In this document: positions 16,747 through 25,969 of the stretch, piece by piece
Position numbering within the stretch: position 1 is the first letter of the stretch
Layout of the letters: each line of letters begins with the position of its first letter
Assembly: GCF_002338065.1 (NCBI RefSeq)
Contig: NZ_DDHJ01000002.1
Coordinates: 187,414 to 251,413 of the forward strand
DNA from: Pseudomonas sp. UBA1879
GTDB taxonomy: Bacteria; Pseudomonadota; Gammaproteobacteria; Pseudomonadales; Pseudomonadaceae
DNA length: 64,000 bases
Reading direction: 5' to 3'
The notes under the pieces: model-generated
What the model was told of the DNA's origin: nothing
Seen by the model: only the letters and a program-made list of their open reading frames with translations
Databases searched by the model: none
Translations under genes and position numbers: made by a program

Positions 16747-17688
16747 ATGTTTTTATCCGAACGTCTCAAAGGCATCGACGTGTTCGTCATGGTGGCCGAC
16801 TTAGGCAGCTTCACGGCAGCAGCTGAACGTCTCAATCTCAGTAACTCGGCTGTGAGCAAGAGTATTGCCAGGCTGGAAAGCCGGCTAGGGACGCGCGTGT
16901 TCACTCGCACCACGCGGCGCCTGTCACTCACGGATGCGGGTGTGACTTTCTACCAGACCTGCAGCGCTGTGTTGGCTGATCTCGAAGAGGTCGAACAGGC
17001 GCTCCATTCCGAGCAGGACGAGCCCCAAGGCAGACTGCGGATCGATTTGCCTGCCGCTTACGGGAGGCTGCATGTCTTGCCGCTGATTCTGGACTTCGTC
17101 AGGCAGCACCCGGGGCTGATGCCGCATATTTCTTTTGCGGACAGGTTCGTCGATCCGGTGCACGAGGAGATCGACATCGTGGTGCGCATTGGCGGGCCGG
17201 ACGCTTGGCCTTCGGGCGTAGGCCATCGCTATTTCGGCAGTCAGCGACTGGTCTTCTGCGCGTCACCCGATTACCTCGTCCGATTCGGCACCCCGTTGTC
17301 CGAACACGATCTCGAACAGCATCGATGCCTGGGGTATTCGATGCACGTCGGCACGATCAGCCCTTGGTATTTCAAAGGGAGGCAGCCTGGCGACATGGAG
17401 CGCAGGATCATGCATCCCCATGTGGCAGTGGGCGACGGCGAGGGCGTGGTGATGGCGGCGTTGGCTGGGCTTGGCATTACGCAACTGCCCACCTGGCTGC
17501 TGCAGCGGCACCTGGATTCGGGGGCGTTGGTGGAGGTCCTGCCCGACTTGGCCACCGAGGGCATGCCGATGAATCTGGTCTGGCGCCGAAGCCGGGAAAA
17601 CCTGCCGAAAGTGCGCGCGCTGCTGGAGTATCTGGCTGCCCGACTCACGCCGTCGGGCAGTTTGCGACCCAGCGGTTCAGGGGCGTGA
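16747..17688 (+). CDS. LysR-family transcriptional regulator
   Basis: A protein of 313 residues with an N-terminal winged helix (DVFVMVADLGSFTAAAERLNLSNSAVSKSIARLESRLGTRVFTRTTRRLSLTDAG split over residues 8-60) and a periplasmic-binding-protein-like effector domain from about residue 90. The DNA-binding domain and the effector start (GRLRIDLPAAYGR) place it near the CrgA/DmlR group, whose members often control a divergently encoded transporter or dehydrogenase. The likely target is the MFS exporter gene on the other strand. Its stop abuts the stop of the next MFS gene tail to tail, without a gap. Confidence 0.92.
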   Translation: MFLSERLKGIDVFVMVADLGSFTAAAERLNLSNSAVSKSIARLESRLGTRVFTRTTRRLSLTDAGVTFYQTCSAVLADLEEVEQALHSEQDEPQGRLRIDLPAAYGRLHVLPLILDFVRQHPGLMPHISFADRFVDPVHEEIDIVVRIGGPDAWPSGVGHRYFGSQRLVFCASPDYLVRFGTPLSEHDLEQHRCLGYSMHVGTISPWYFKGRQPGDMERRIMHPHVAVGDGEGVVMAALAGLGITQLPTWLLQRHLDSGALVEVLPDLATEGMPMNLVWRRSRENLPKVRALLEYLAARLTPSGSLRPSGSGA

Positions 17689-18981
17689 TCAGACCCGCGC
17701 GGTCTGCTTTTCAGTCACTTCGCTTGGCGATGCGTCGGCGAAATGGTTGACCTGCCGCAGTGCCTTGAAGCCGACCATCCAGGTGCCGACGACGCCCAGC
17801 GTGCACAGCCCGCCAAGAATTGCCGCAGGTACGGCGCCGAACAGGGCGGCGCTGCTGCCCGCGCGGAATTCGCCCAGCTCGTTGGACGAGCCGATGAACA
17901 GCATGTTCACGGCGTTGACCCGACCGCGCATGGCGTCTGGCGTAGAGAACTGCACCAGCGTCGAGCGGATGTAGACGCTGACCATGTCCGCCGCGCCCGC
18001 GAACATCAGCGCCAGCAGCGATAGCCAGAACAGCGTCGACAACGCGAAGACCAGGTTGGCCACACCGAACACCGCAACGGCAATGAACATCACCATGCCG
18101 ACATGACGATCGAACGGGCGCGCAGCGAGGTACAGACCGGTCGCCACTTCACCGAGACTCATCGCGCTGCGCAGTGCCCCTAACCCTTGCGGCCCGAGGT
18201 GCAGCACTTCGTGAGCGTAGATCGGCAGCAGCGCCACCACGCCTCCCAGCAGCACGGCGAACAGGTCGAGTGAAATCGTGCCAAGGATGATCGGGCGCGA
18301 ACGAATGAACGCGATGCCTGCGGTGAAGCGTTTCCACGCCGTGGATTCAAGGATCTGCTTCTTCCCGGCATACAGCACCGGCACGCGAATGAGCAGCAAG
18401 ACCCCTGCGATGAAACTGGCCATGCACACGCTGTAGGTCAGCCCGCCACCGCCCGCCGCATAAAGACCGCCGCCGACCAAAGGCCCTGCGATCGTGGCGA
18501 TGCGCATGATCATGCTGTTCGTCGCAATCGCCGACGCCAGTTTTTCCCGAGGCACGACTTGCGGCAACAGGCTCTGCAGTGCCGGACCGGTGAAGGCGCG
18601 GGCGCAGCCGAACAGGGCAAGGGTGGCGTAGATCAGGCGGGTGTCTTGATGATGCGTGACCGAAAACAGCATCAGCATCAGGCTGCACGTGGCTTGCACG
18701 GTCCAACTGATGGTCAGGATCAGTTTGCGGTCGTAGCGGTCGATCAGATCCCCGGCGGGCATCAGCAGCAACAGCATCGGAATGAACTGCGCCAACCCTA
18801 CGTACGCCAGCGAAATCGGGTCGCGGGTCATGTCATAGACCTGCCAGGCGACGACAACGGCCTGGATCTGCATGGCGAAGACGGCAGCGAGACGGGCAGT
18901 CAAAAAGGCAAAGAAGCCGGGCTGCTTTAGGGCACTTCCAGCGGCAGCTTCGGAAGGTGAGGCAGACGAATCGGAACTCAA
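17689..18981 (-). CDS. MFS transporter, EntS-like (MFS_3)
   Basis: A protein of 430 residues with about ten to twelve hydrophobic segments. The N-terminal GFFAFLTARLAAVFAMQIQAVVVAWQVYDMT and the loop GDLIDRYDRKLIL match the MFS_3 group that includes the enterobactin exporter EntS. ALFGCARAFTGPALQSLLPQVV is typical too. No siderophore synthesis genes are near, so the cargo is open. The only start compatible with a full TM1 is TTG at 18981, with no clear Shine-Dalgarno; a later Met would cut into TM1. A dyad about 40 bp upstream of the start may be its operator. Confidence 0.8.
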   Translation of the reverse strand: MSSDSSASPSEAAAGSALKQPGFFAFLTARLAAVFAMQIQAVVVAWQVYDMTRDPISLAYVGLAQFIPMLLLLMPAGDLIDRYDRKLILTISWTVQATCSLMLMLFSVTHHQDTRLIYATLALFGCARAFTGPALQSLLPQVVPREKLASAIATNSMIMRIATIAGPLVGGGLYAAGGGGLTYSVCMASFIAGVLLLIRVPVLYAGKKQILESTAWKRFTAGIAFIRSRPIILGTISLDLFAVLLGGVVALLPIYAHEVLHLGPQGLGALRSAMSLGEVATGLYLAARPFDRHVGMVMFIAVAVFGVANLVFALSTLFWLSLLALMFAGAADMVSVYIRSTLVQFSTPDAMRGRVNAVNMLFIGSSNELGEFRAGSSAALFGAVPAAILGGLCTLGVVGTWMVGFKALRQVNHFADASPSEVTEKQTARV

Positions 18982-19019
18982 GGCGGGACATCCATCGACG
19001 CGAAAGACGGCCGACTGTT

Positions 19020-19041
19020 ATACACCGCCGAGGCGGTATAT
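19020..19041. promoter_or_regulatory. Palindrome upstream of the EntS-like gene
   Basis: CCGCC-GA-GGCGG is extended outwards to ATACA..TATAT, nine of ten base pairs matching over 22 bp. It sits about 40-60 bp before the TTG start, a position suiting a repressor operator. No cognate regulator is identified. Confidence 0.35.
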
Positions 19042-19123
19042 GCCGCTTGCTGTCAGAAATTTAATGATGGGCGGTGCAATGTTATTTGACTTCGCCGCAG
19101 AGCCGACTGGCATCTCGCTGACC

Positions 19124-19157
19124 TGCGGGAGCCGGCCCGCAGCAAGCCGGCTCCCAG
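19124..19157. repeat. Degenerate REP hairpin
   Basis: TGCGGGAGCCGGC faces GCCGGCTCCCAGA with a short GC-rich loop. It is a decayed, closely spaced pair of the GGAGCCGGCTTGC class, 22 bp beyond the trmA stop. Confidence 0.55.
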
Positions 19158-19179
19158 AGGCGGTGTGTGGCATGCCAGC

Positions 19180-20265
19180 TCAGCGACGAACCAGCAACAC
19201 CCCTGACTCCATATGGTGCGTGTACGGAAACTGATCGAACAGCGCGCAGCGCTCGACCCGGTGGGTGTCGTGCAGTTGGGCGATGTTGGCGGCGAGGGTT
19301 TCCGGGTTGCAGGAGATGTACAGGATGCGTTCGAAGCGTCGGGTCAGCTCGCAGGTGTCCGGGTCCATCCCGGCGCGGGGCGGGTCGACGAACACGCTGC
19401 CGAAGTCGTAGCTTTTCAGATCGACACCGGCCAGACGGCGGAACGGACGCACGTCGTTCAGCGCCTCGGTCAGTTCTTCCGCGGAGAGACGCACCAGCGA
19501 CACGTTATCCACGCCATTGTCCGCCAGGTTGCTCAGCGCGGCGTTGACTGACGTTTTGCTGATTTCAGTGGCCAGCACTTTGCGCACGCGGGTCGCCAGC
19601 GGCAGGGTGAAGTTGCCGTTGCCGCAATACAGCTCCAGCAGGTCATCTTCGCGGTCGCCCAGGGCGTCGTAGGCCCAGTTCAGCATTTTCTGATTCACCG
19701 TGCCGTTCGGCTGAGTGAACGCGCCTTCGGGCTGCCGATAGCGGAACGTGCGCCCGGCCACTTCCAGTTCTTCGGTCACGTAATCACGACCGACCACCAG
19801 ACGCTGGCCTTTGGAACGGCCGATCACGCTGACGTTGAGCTCCGCTGCCAGTTGCTCCGCCTCTTGCGTCCACGCCTCGTCCAGCGGGCGGTGGTAGCAC
19901 AGGGTGATCATCCCGTCGCCCGCCAATGTGGTCAGGAAATCCACCTGAAACAACTTGTGATTGAGGGTTTTGCTGGCTTCCCACCGCTCGCGCAACACCG
20001 GCATCAGCGTGTTGATCTGCTGGCTGGCGATGGGGAAATCGTTGATCAGAATCGGCGTGTACTTGTCGCCCGGCGCGAACATCGCGTAGTGCCGCGAACC
20101 GTCGTCGCGCCACAGCCGGAATTCGGCGCGCAAGCGGTAATGCTCGCGCGGCGAGTCGAACACCTGCGGCTCCGGGGCGTTGAACGGCTCCAACAGCTCG
20201 CGCAGGCGCTGGGCCTTTTCATCGAGCTGGTGGGTGTAGTTGGCAGGGTCGAACGCAGCACTCAT
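19180..20265 (-). CDS. trmA: tRNA (uracil-54-C5)-methyltransferase
   Basis: A protein of 361 residues, close to the E. coli TrmA length. It makes 5-methyluridine at position 54 of the T-loop from S-adenosylmethionine. Motifs seen: ELYCGNGNFTLPLA (SAM site), FVDPPRAGMDP (catalytic Asp-Pro-Pro region) and YISCNPETLAANI with the nucleophilic Cys. There is no N-terminal TRAM domain and no iron-sulfur Cys cluster, which separates it from RlmD/RumA. Its ATG overlaps the stop of the upstream purine permease by four bases (ATGA), so trmA is translated as the second gene of that unit. Confidence 0.95.
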   Translation of the reverse strand: MSAAFDPANYTHQLDEKAQRLRELLEPFNAPEPQVFDSPREHYRLRAEFRLWRDDGSRHYAMFAPGDKYTPILINDFPIASQQINTLMPVLRERWEASKTLNHKLFQVDFLTTLAGDGMITLCYHRPLDEAWTQEAEQLAAELNVSVIGRSKGQRLVVGRDYVTEELEVAGRTFRYRQPEGAFTQPNGTVNQKMLNWAYDALGDREDDLLELYCGNGNFTLPLATRVRKVLATEISKTSVNAALSNLADNGVDNVSLVRLSAEELTEALNDVRPFRRLAGVDLKSYDFGSVFVDPPRAGMDPDTCELTRRFERILYISCNPETLAANIAQLHDTHRVERCALFDQFPYTHHMESGVLLVRR

Positions 20266-21554
20266 GGATAAAAGCCCAACTTGATCACGAACAGAATCGA
20301 CAGCACGACCAACGCCGAATTCAGCTCACGGCCACGGCCCGACAACAGCTTGATCACGGTCCAGGAAATGAAGCCGAACGCGATGCCGTTGGCGATGGAA
20401 TAGGTGAATGGCATGGCCAGCGCGGTGAGGACGACGGGCGCGGCTTCGGTGATGTCGTCCCAGTTGATTTCGGCCAGGCCGGAGGTCATCAGCACGGCAA
20501 CGAAGAGTAGCGCAGGCGCCGTGGCGAACGCCGGAACACTACCCGCCAGCGGGGCGAAGAACAGCGCCAGCAGAAACAGCACGGCGACGACAATCGCCGT
20601 CAGACCCGTGCGGCCCCCGGCACTGACGCCCGCCGCAGATTCGATGTAGCTGGTGGTGGTCGAGGTGCCCAACAGCGAACCGGCCATGGCGGCGGTGCTG
20701 TCAGCGATCAGGGCGCGGCCCATTTTCGGCATGTGGCCGTCCTTGCCCATCAAGCCCGCGCGCTTGGCGACGCCGATCAGGGTGCCAGAGTTGTCGAACA
20801 GGTCAACGAACAAGAAGGAGAAGATCACGCTCACCAGACCGATGTTCAGCGCGCCTGGAATGTCCAGTTGCAGGAAAGTCGGGGCCAGCGACGGCGGCAT
20901 CGATACCACGCCGCCAAACGGCGAAAAACCGAGAACGATGGAAATGACGGTCACCGCCAGGATGCCGATCAGCACGGCGCCGCGCACTTTCAGGGCATCG
21001 AGCGCGACGATCAGGGCAAAACCGAGCGTGGCGAGAACCGGCGCAGGTTTGGCCAGATCGCCCAGGCCCACCATGGTTGCGGGGTTGCTGACCACGATGT
21101 CGGCGTTGTGCAGGGCAATCAGCGCCAGGAACAGGCCGATACCGGCTGCAATCGCCGAACGCAGGGGCAGGGGGATGCTGTTGATGATCCACTCGCGGAT
21201 ACGGAAGATCGACAGCAGAAAGAACATCACCGCGGAAATGAACACCGCGCCCAGCGCCACTTGCCAGGTGTGACCCATGTGCAGGACGACGGTGTAGGTG
21301 AAGAAGGCATTCAGGCCCATGCCCGGCGCGAGGGCGATTGGGTAGTTGGCGATCAGGCCCATGACCGTGGAACCGATGGCGGCGGCCAGACAGGTCGCGA
21401 CGAAGATAGCGCCCTTGTCCATGCCGGTCGCGCCGAGGATGCTCGGGTTGACGAACAGGATGTAGGCCATGGCGAGGAACGTGGTGACCCCGGCCAGAAT
21501 TTCGGTACGCACATTGGTGTCATGTGCCTTGAGTTGAAACAGCCGCTCCAGCAT
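20262..21554 (-). CDS. NCS2 purine permease, AzgA/PbuG type (adenine/hypoxanthine/guanine)
   Basis: A protein of 430 residues starting at MLERLFQLKAHDTNVRTEILAGVTTF, with GGGGAG upstream; an 18-residue extension is open but not conserved. It has twelve or more hydrophobic segments. AYILFVNPSILGATGMDKGA, APGMGLNAFFTYTVV, FSFLFVDLFDNSGTLIGVA and TTSYIESAAGVSAGGRTGLTA are the hallmark blocks of the AzgA-like branch of nucleobase:cation symporters, which carry adenine, guanine or hypoxanthine into the cell with protons. It precedes trmA with a four-base overlap. The exact base it carries cannot be read from sequence alone. Confidence 0.88.
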   Translation of the reverse strand: MLERLFQLKAHDTNVRTEILAGVTTFLAMAYILFVNPSILGATGMDKGAIFVATCLAAAIGSTVMGLIANYPIALAPGMGLNAFFTYTVVLHMGHTWQVALGAVFISAVMFFLLSIFRIREWIINSIPLPLRSAIAAGIGLFLALIALHNADIVVSNPATMVGLGDLAKPAPVLATLGFALIVALDALKVRGAVLIGILAVTVISIVLGFSPFGGVVSMPPSLAPTFLQLDIPGALNIGLVSVIFSFLFVDLFDNSGTLIGVAKRAGLMGKDGHMPKMGRALIADSTAAMAGSLLGTSTTTSYIESAAGVSAGGRTGLTAIVVAVLFLLALFFAPLAGSVPAFATAPALLFVAVLMTSGLAEINWDDITEAAPVVLTALAMPFTYSIANGIAFGFISWTVIKLLSGRGRELNSALVVLSILFVIKLGFYP

Positions 21555-21937
21555 GTGTGGCTCCCCGGTGGCGCATCGCGCCTTTAATGAATCGACTAGT
21601 GACAGCAAAGCACAGCCGCCGAAGCGGCTCGCGCAATTTCACTGCACAAAATCTGCCAGTCGCAAAAAAGCCGCGCATCATACCAGCGTCCCGTGGCGCT
21701 GGCTGCTGGCGTCGATCGGCGTCTCGTGGCTACCGCAAAACCTGACGGCATGGTCAGGCGCCGTACGCCGGTCAGGGTGACCTCACTCACGCCTTCATAT
21801 CTGCGCTTTCATACACGGGCAACGGTTGCGGTGCACGGCAGTCATCACAAAGCCTGAACGATTGCGAAAATCCATAAGTCGTAACCCCATAGACGCAGAT
21901 TCACTGCGCTGATGACGACAACCGTGAGGCTTTTTCC
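21555..21937. other. Divergent intergenic region, 383 bp
   Basis: This separates the leftward permease-trmA unit from the rightward aldehyde oxidoreductase operon. I see no coding frame worth calling and no recognisable purine riboswitch fold. Both promoters must lie here, but I cannot place them with confidence. Confidence 0.4.
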
Positions 21938-22462
21938 ATGAGTGCGACGAACCCACAGGCCTTCGCAGAGCATTCCATTGCCCTGACGTTGAATGGCCAG
22001 CACCGCCAACTGAGCGTGCAACCCTGGACAACCCTGCTGGACCTGCTGCGCGAACAGCTCGATCTGGTCGGCACCAAGAAAGGCTGCGACCACGGCCAAT
22101 GTGGGGCCTGCACCGTGTTGCGCGACGGCAAACGGATCAATGCCTGCCTGACCCTGGCAATCATGTGCGATGGCGCTGAACTCACCACCATCGAAGGTCT
22201 GGCCGACGGCGATGCTTTGCACCCGATGCAACGCGCGTTCATCAAGCATGACGCGTTTCAGTGCGGCTACTGCACACCAGGGCAGATTTGCTCGGCGGTG
22301 GGGCTGGCCAATGAGGGCCGCGCCAAAACTGACGATGAAATCAAAGAGATGATGAGCGGCAACCTGTGCCGCTGCGGCGCCTACAGCCATATTCGTGCGG
22401 CCGTGGTTGAGGTATTGCCCCAGCTCGACGCTGCGCCAGATCAGGGAGGACGCCAATCATGA
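21938..22462 (+). CDS. Aldehyde/xanthine oxidoreductase, [2Fe-2S] subunit (PaoA/YagT-like)
   Basis: A protein of 174 residues with two iron-sulfur cluster sites: a plant-ferredoxin-type site (GCDHGQCGACTVLRDGKRINAC) and an alpha-helical site (CGYCTPGQICS followed by LCRCGAY). It is the electron-transfer subunit of a molybdenum hydroxylase. Unlike E. coli PaoA it lacks the long Tat leader; the N-terminus MSATNPQAFAEHSIALTLNG goes straight into the fold, so the enzyme is predicted to be cytosolic. It is first of three overlapping genes, sharing ATGA with the next. Confidence 0.92.
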   Translation: MSATNPQAFAEHSIALTLNGQHRQLSVQPWTTLLDLLREQLDLVGTKKGCDHGQCGACTVLRDGKRINACLTLAIMCDGAELTTIEGLADGDALHPMQRAFIKHDAFQCGYCTPGQICSAVGLANEGRAKTDDEIKEMMSGNLCRCGAYSHIRAAVVEVLPQLDAAPDQGGRQS

Positions 22463-23445
22463 ACCCGTTCAGCTACAGCAAACCTGCCGATGTGGCACAA
22501 GCCATCAATCTGGTCGGGCCTGCCAGCCGCTTTATCGCGGGGGGCACCAACCTGCTCGACTTGATGAAGGAAAACGTCGCCCATCCCGAACACTTGATTG
22601 ACATCACTGGCCTGCCGCTAAAAGACGTCCGCGAAACTGCGCAAGGTGGCCTGATGATCGGCGCGCTGGTCAGCAACGCCGACCTGGCGTGGCATCCGCT
22701 GATCGAAACGCGCTACCCGCTGCTGTCCCAAGCCGTGCTCGCTGGCGCATCGCCGCAACTGCGCAACATGGCCAGCACCGGTGGAAATCTGTTGCAGCGC
22801 ACCCGGTGCTATTACTTCTATGACTCGACCGTGCCGTGCAACAAACGCGAGCCGGGTTCGGGGTGTCCTGCCAAGCAGGGCCTGAACCGCATCCACGCGA
22901 TTCTCGGCGCCAGCGATGAATGCGTCGCGACGCACCCGTCCGACATGTGCGTGGCCCTCGCCGCGCTTGAGGCCGTGGTCCACGTTGAAGGACGCGCTGG
23001 CAAGCGCACCATCGAATTCGAAGATTTCCATCGCCTGCCTGCCGACGCGCCTCAGCGTGACAATCAGTTGGCAGACGATGAACTGATCACGGCCATTGAG
23101 CTGCCTGCGCCGCGCTTTCAACCTCACAGCCACTACCTGAAAATTCGCGATCGGGCGTCGTATGCCTTTGCGTTGGTGTCGGTGGCTGCGGCGCTGGAGC
23201 TGGACGGGGATGTGATCAAAGACGTACGTCTGGCCCTTGGTGGCGTGGCCCACAAGCCTTGGCGTGACAAGGCCGTCGAGCGGTTACTGATTGGCCAACC
23301 GGTCTCGCGGGAAAACTTCGTGGCGGCCGCCGATGCCATGCTGCGCGATGCTCAGCCTCTCGATCACAACGCCTTCAAGATCAAACTGGCGCACCGGGCC
23401 ATCGTCCGCGCCTTGAGTGATGCCGCTTTGGGAGGGAATGCCTGA
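22459..23445 (+). CDS. Aldehyde oxidoreductase, FAD subunit with [4Fe-4S] insertion (PaoB/YagS-like)
   Basis: A protein of 328 residues of the CoxM/PaoB family. The FAD-binding loops FIAGGTNLLDLMK and RNMASTGGNLLQRTRC are present. Between them and THPSDMCVAL lies the cysteine-bearing segment (Cys in RCYYFY, VPCNKREPGSGC and DECVATHP) that in E. coli PaoB binds an extra [4Fe-4S] cluster. This insertion separates the PaoABC group from xanthine dehydrogenase. The start overlaps the preceding stop by four bases and the stop overlaps the following start by one base, so the three subunits are tightly coupled. Confidence 0.92.
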   Translation: MNPFSYSKPADVAQAINLVGPASRFIAGGTNLLDLMKENVAHPEHLIDITGLPLKDVRETAQGGLMIGALVSNADLAWHPLIETRYPLLSQAVLAGASPQLRNMASTGGNLLQRTRCYYFYDSTVPCNKREPGSGCPAKQGLNRIHAILGASDECVATHPSDMCVALAALEAVVHVEGRAGKRTIEFEDFHRLPADAPQRDNQLADDELITAIELPAPRFQPHSHYLKIRDRASYAFALVSVAAALELDGDVIKDVRLALGGVAHKPWRDKAVERLLIGQPVSRENFVAAADAMLRDAQPLDHNAFKIKLAHRAIVRALSDAALGGNA

Positions 23446-25664
23446 TGAACGCCAAAATGTTTCCACCCGGTCGTGTTTCGCCCGTGGGCCAGCCACTGGA
23501 CCGCGTCGATGGCCTGTTGAAAGTGACGGGGCAAGCCCGTTATGCCGGGGAGTACCCCGAGAAAGGCTTGCTCCATGGCAGCGTCGTGTCCAGCACCATT
23601 GCCCGGGGCCGCATCATCCGCATCGACACCTCGCAGGCCCTGCAGGTGCCGGGTGTGGTGGCGGTGATTGATCACCTCAATCGCCCGCACATCGCCAGTT
23701 ACGACAAGGATTACCAAGACGCTGACTCGGCGGAAGGTTCGCCGTTTCGCCCTCTTTATAACGACCGCGTGCTGTACAGCGGCCAACCCTTGGCGCTGGT
23801 CGTCGCGGACAGCCTCGAGGTGGCTCGGCATGCGGGGTCGTTGATCCGCATCGATTACGAGAGCGAGGCTCACGAGACAAGCCTGCTCGCCGCGCAGAAC
23901 ACTGCCCATACCGCGCCAGCCCAAACCCCGGAGCCGCGGGGGGACTTCGAGTCGGGGTTTGCCGGTGCGGCGTTCACGGTGGACGCCCACTACAGCACGC
24001 CCAACGAGCACCACAACCCGATGGAACCCCACGCGTCGACAGTGCTTTATCAGGATGACGGCAGCCTGCATATCCACGACAAGACCCAAGGTCCGCAGAA
24101 CTGCCAGGATTACCTGCACAAAGTGTTCGGTCTGGACAAGTCGAAGATCCGCATTTTCGCCGCGTTCGTCGGCGGCGCGTTCGGCTCCGGTCTGCGGCCG
24201 CAATATCAATTGCCGCTTGCCGTGATGGCGGCGTTGCAGCTCAAACGTTCGGTTCGCGTGACCTTGACGCGTCAGCAGATGTTCACGTTTGGCTACCGAC
24301 CCAACACCCTTCAGCATCTGCGGTTAGGCGCGACGAAGGAGGGCAGGCTTGTCGCGGTGGGTCACGATGTGATCGGCCAGACGTCGCGCTTTGAAGACTT
24401 CACCGAGCACGTGGTCGAGTGGAGCGGGATGTTGTACCAGTGCGACAACGTGCAGCTGACCTACAAGCTGGCGCCGCTGGACGTCTACACCCCACTGGAC
24501 ATGCGGGCGCCTGGCGCGACTTCCGGGATGGTTGGGCTGGAATGCGCGATGGACGAACTGGCCTGCGCCGCGGGCATCGACCCGGTGCAACTGCGAGTGC
24601 TCAATTTTGCAGAGCGCAATGGCAACGAAGACAAGCCTTATTCCAGCAAGGAATTGATCGCCTGTTATCAGCAAGGCGCAGAGCGTTTCGGCTGGAACCG
24701 GCGTAATCCCGAACCCCGGAGCATGCGCAACGGTCGGCAATTGGTCGGATGGGGCATGGCGGGCGGCGTGTGGGAGGCGATGCAAATGAAGGCCAGTGCC
24801 AAGGCCAGCATCGATGCCAGCGGCAAGCTGACCGTCAGTAGCGCCACGACTGACATTGGCACTGGGACGTACACCGTCATGGTGCAGATCGCCGCCGAAG
24901 CAGTTGGGGTCAAGCACGACGACGTTACGTTCGTGCTGGGCGACTCGTCGCTGCCCACCGCGCCACTACAAGGCGGTTCGTTCACCGTATCGTCGGTGGG
25001 CACGGCGGTGCAGCAAGCCTGTCAGGCGCTGCGTGCCAAGCTGCTGGACGCCGTTCGTATGGCCCACCCGCAATTCGCCGTGGTGGACATGGAAGATATT
25101 GCCTTCGGCGACGGCTATCTGATCATTCAGGACCAACGTTTTGCCTACGGCGACATCGTCCGCGAATCGTCCCATGACGTGCTGGAAGTGCAGATCGACG
25201 CCGAGCCTGACGAGAAACGCAACGCTTACGCCACCGCGACGCACTCGGCGGTGTTCGTCGAGGTGTTTGTCGACGAAGATTTGGGCAGCATTCGGGTGAA
25301 TCGCGTCGTCAGCGCGGTGGCGGCGGGCAGGGTCGTCAACCCTAAAACGGCAGGCAGCCAGATTTTGGGTGGCGTCGTGTGGGGCATCAGTCAGGCGATG
25401 CAGGAAGAGACCCAGACAGACCACAATCTGGGCCGATTCATGAACCACAGCCTGGCCGAGTACCACATTCCGGTGAACGCCGACATTGGGGATATCGATG
25501 TGCTGTTCGTTGAAGAGAACGACGAGATCGTCAATGAACTCGGCTCCAAGGGCGTCGGCGAGATCGGCATTGTCGGGGTCGCTTCAGCCATTGCTAACGC
25601 GATCTACCACGCCACTGGCAAACGCGTACGCGAATTCCCAATCACGCTGGATAAGGTGCTGTGA
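23445..25664 (+). CDS. Aldehyde oxidoreductase, molybdenum cofactor subunit (PaoC/YagR-like)
   Basis: A protein of 739 residues, the size of PaoC. It begins with RVDGLLKVTGQARYAGEYP, the small aldehyde-oxidase domain. It has the molybdopterin-binding segments GGAFGSGLRPQYQLPLAVMAA, DMRAPGATSGMVGLE and GGSFTVSSVGTAVQQA. Near the end lies GSKGVGEIG with the catalytic Glu at about residue 706. The enzyme oxidises aldehydes to acids with water as oxygen donor. The PaoD/XdhC-type chaperone that inserts sulfurated cofactor is not adjacent, as it is in E. coli; it must come from elsewhere in the genome. A REP doublet follows within 14 bp. Confidence 0.92.
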   Translation: MNAKMFPPGRVSPVGQPLDRVDGLLKVTGQARYAGEYPEKGLLHGSVVSSTIARGRIIRIDTSQALQVPGVVAVIDHLNRPHIASYDKDYQDADSAEGSPFRPLYNDRVLYSGQPLALVVADSLEVARHAGSLIRIDYESEAHETSLLAAQNTAHTAPAQTPEPRGDFESGFAGAAFTVDAHYSTPNEHHNPMEPHASTVLYQDDGSLHIHDKTQGPQNCQDYLHKVFGLDKSKIRIFAAFVGGAFGSGLRPQYQLPLAVMAALQLKRSVRVTLTRQQMFTFGYRPNTLQHLRLGATKEGRLVAVGHDVIGQTSRFEDFTEHVVEWSGMLYQCDNVQLTYKLAPLDVYTPLDMRAPGATSGMVGLECAMDELACAAGIDPVQLRVLNFAERNGNEDKPYSSKELIACYQQGAERFGWNRRNPEPRSMRNGRQLVGWGMAGGVWEAMQMKASAKASIDASGKLTVSSATTDIGTGTYTVMVQIAAEAVGVKHDDVTFVLGDSSLPTAPLQGGSFTVSSVGTAVQQACQALRAKLLDAVRMAHPQFAVVDMEDIAFGDGYLIIQDQRFAYGDIVRESSHDVLEVQIDAEPDEKRNAYATATHSAVFVEVFVDEDLGSIRVNRVVSAVAAGRVVNPKTAGSQILGGVVWGISQAMQEETQTDHNLGRFMNHSLAEYHIPVNADIGDIDVLFVEENDEIVNELGSKGVGEIGIVGVASAIANAIYHATGKRVREFPITLDKVL

Positions 25665-25677
25665 CGTAACACGAATG

Positions 25678-25768
25678 CTGTAGGAGCGCGCTTGCCCGCG
25701 AATGCGGTAGGTCAGACGAATCATCTGTCGCAGACCGACCGCCTTCCCGGGCAAGCGCGCTTCTGCAG
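25678..25768. repeat. REP doublet (REPIN), class with GGAGCGCGCTTGCCCGCGAA core
   Basis: Inverted copies at 25678-25702 and 25744-25768 around a 41-bp centre. The core differs from both other classes in the window. It lies directly after the aldehyde oxidoreductase operon. Confidence 0.85.
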
Positions 25769-25969
25769 CTCAGCACTGCTCTACTGTCACCCTGCCATCT
25801 TCACCAATGTCGCTCCAGTGCAAGCACTGGTCGCGCTGGTGCGTTTTGTCCAATGTGCGTCTGCGTAATTTGCATCAACGCGGCAGCATTCGGATTGCCG
25901 TGGTCTTTAAGCCTTAGAAAACTGCCGGAAAGAGCTGAATAAAATAACGAGCCGACCCGAGGAGCACGC

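Noticed and set aside
21555..21937. A purine riboswitch upstream of the NCS2 permease
   Set aside because: No conserved purine-aptamer loops or pairing could be found in the leader.
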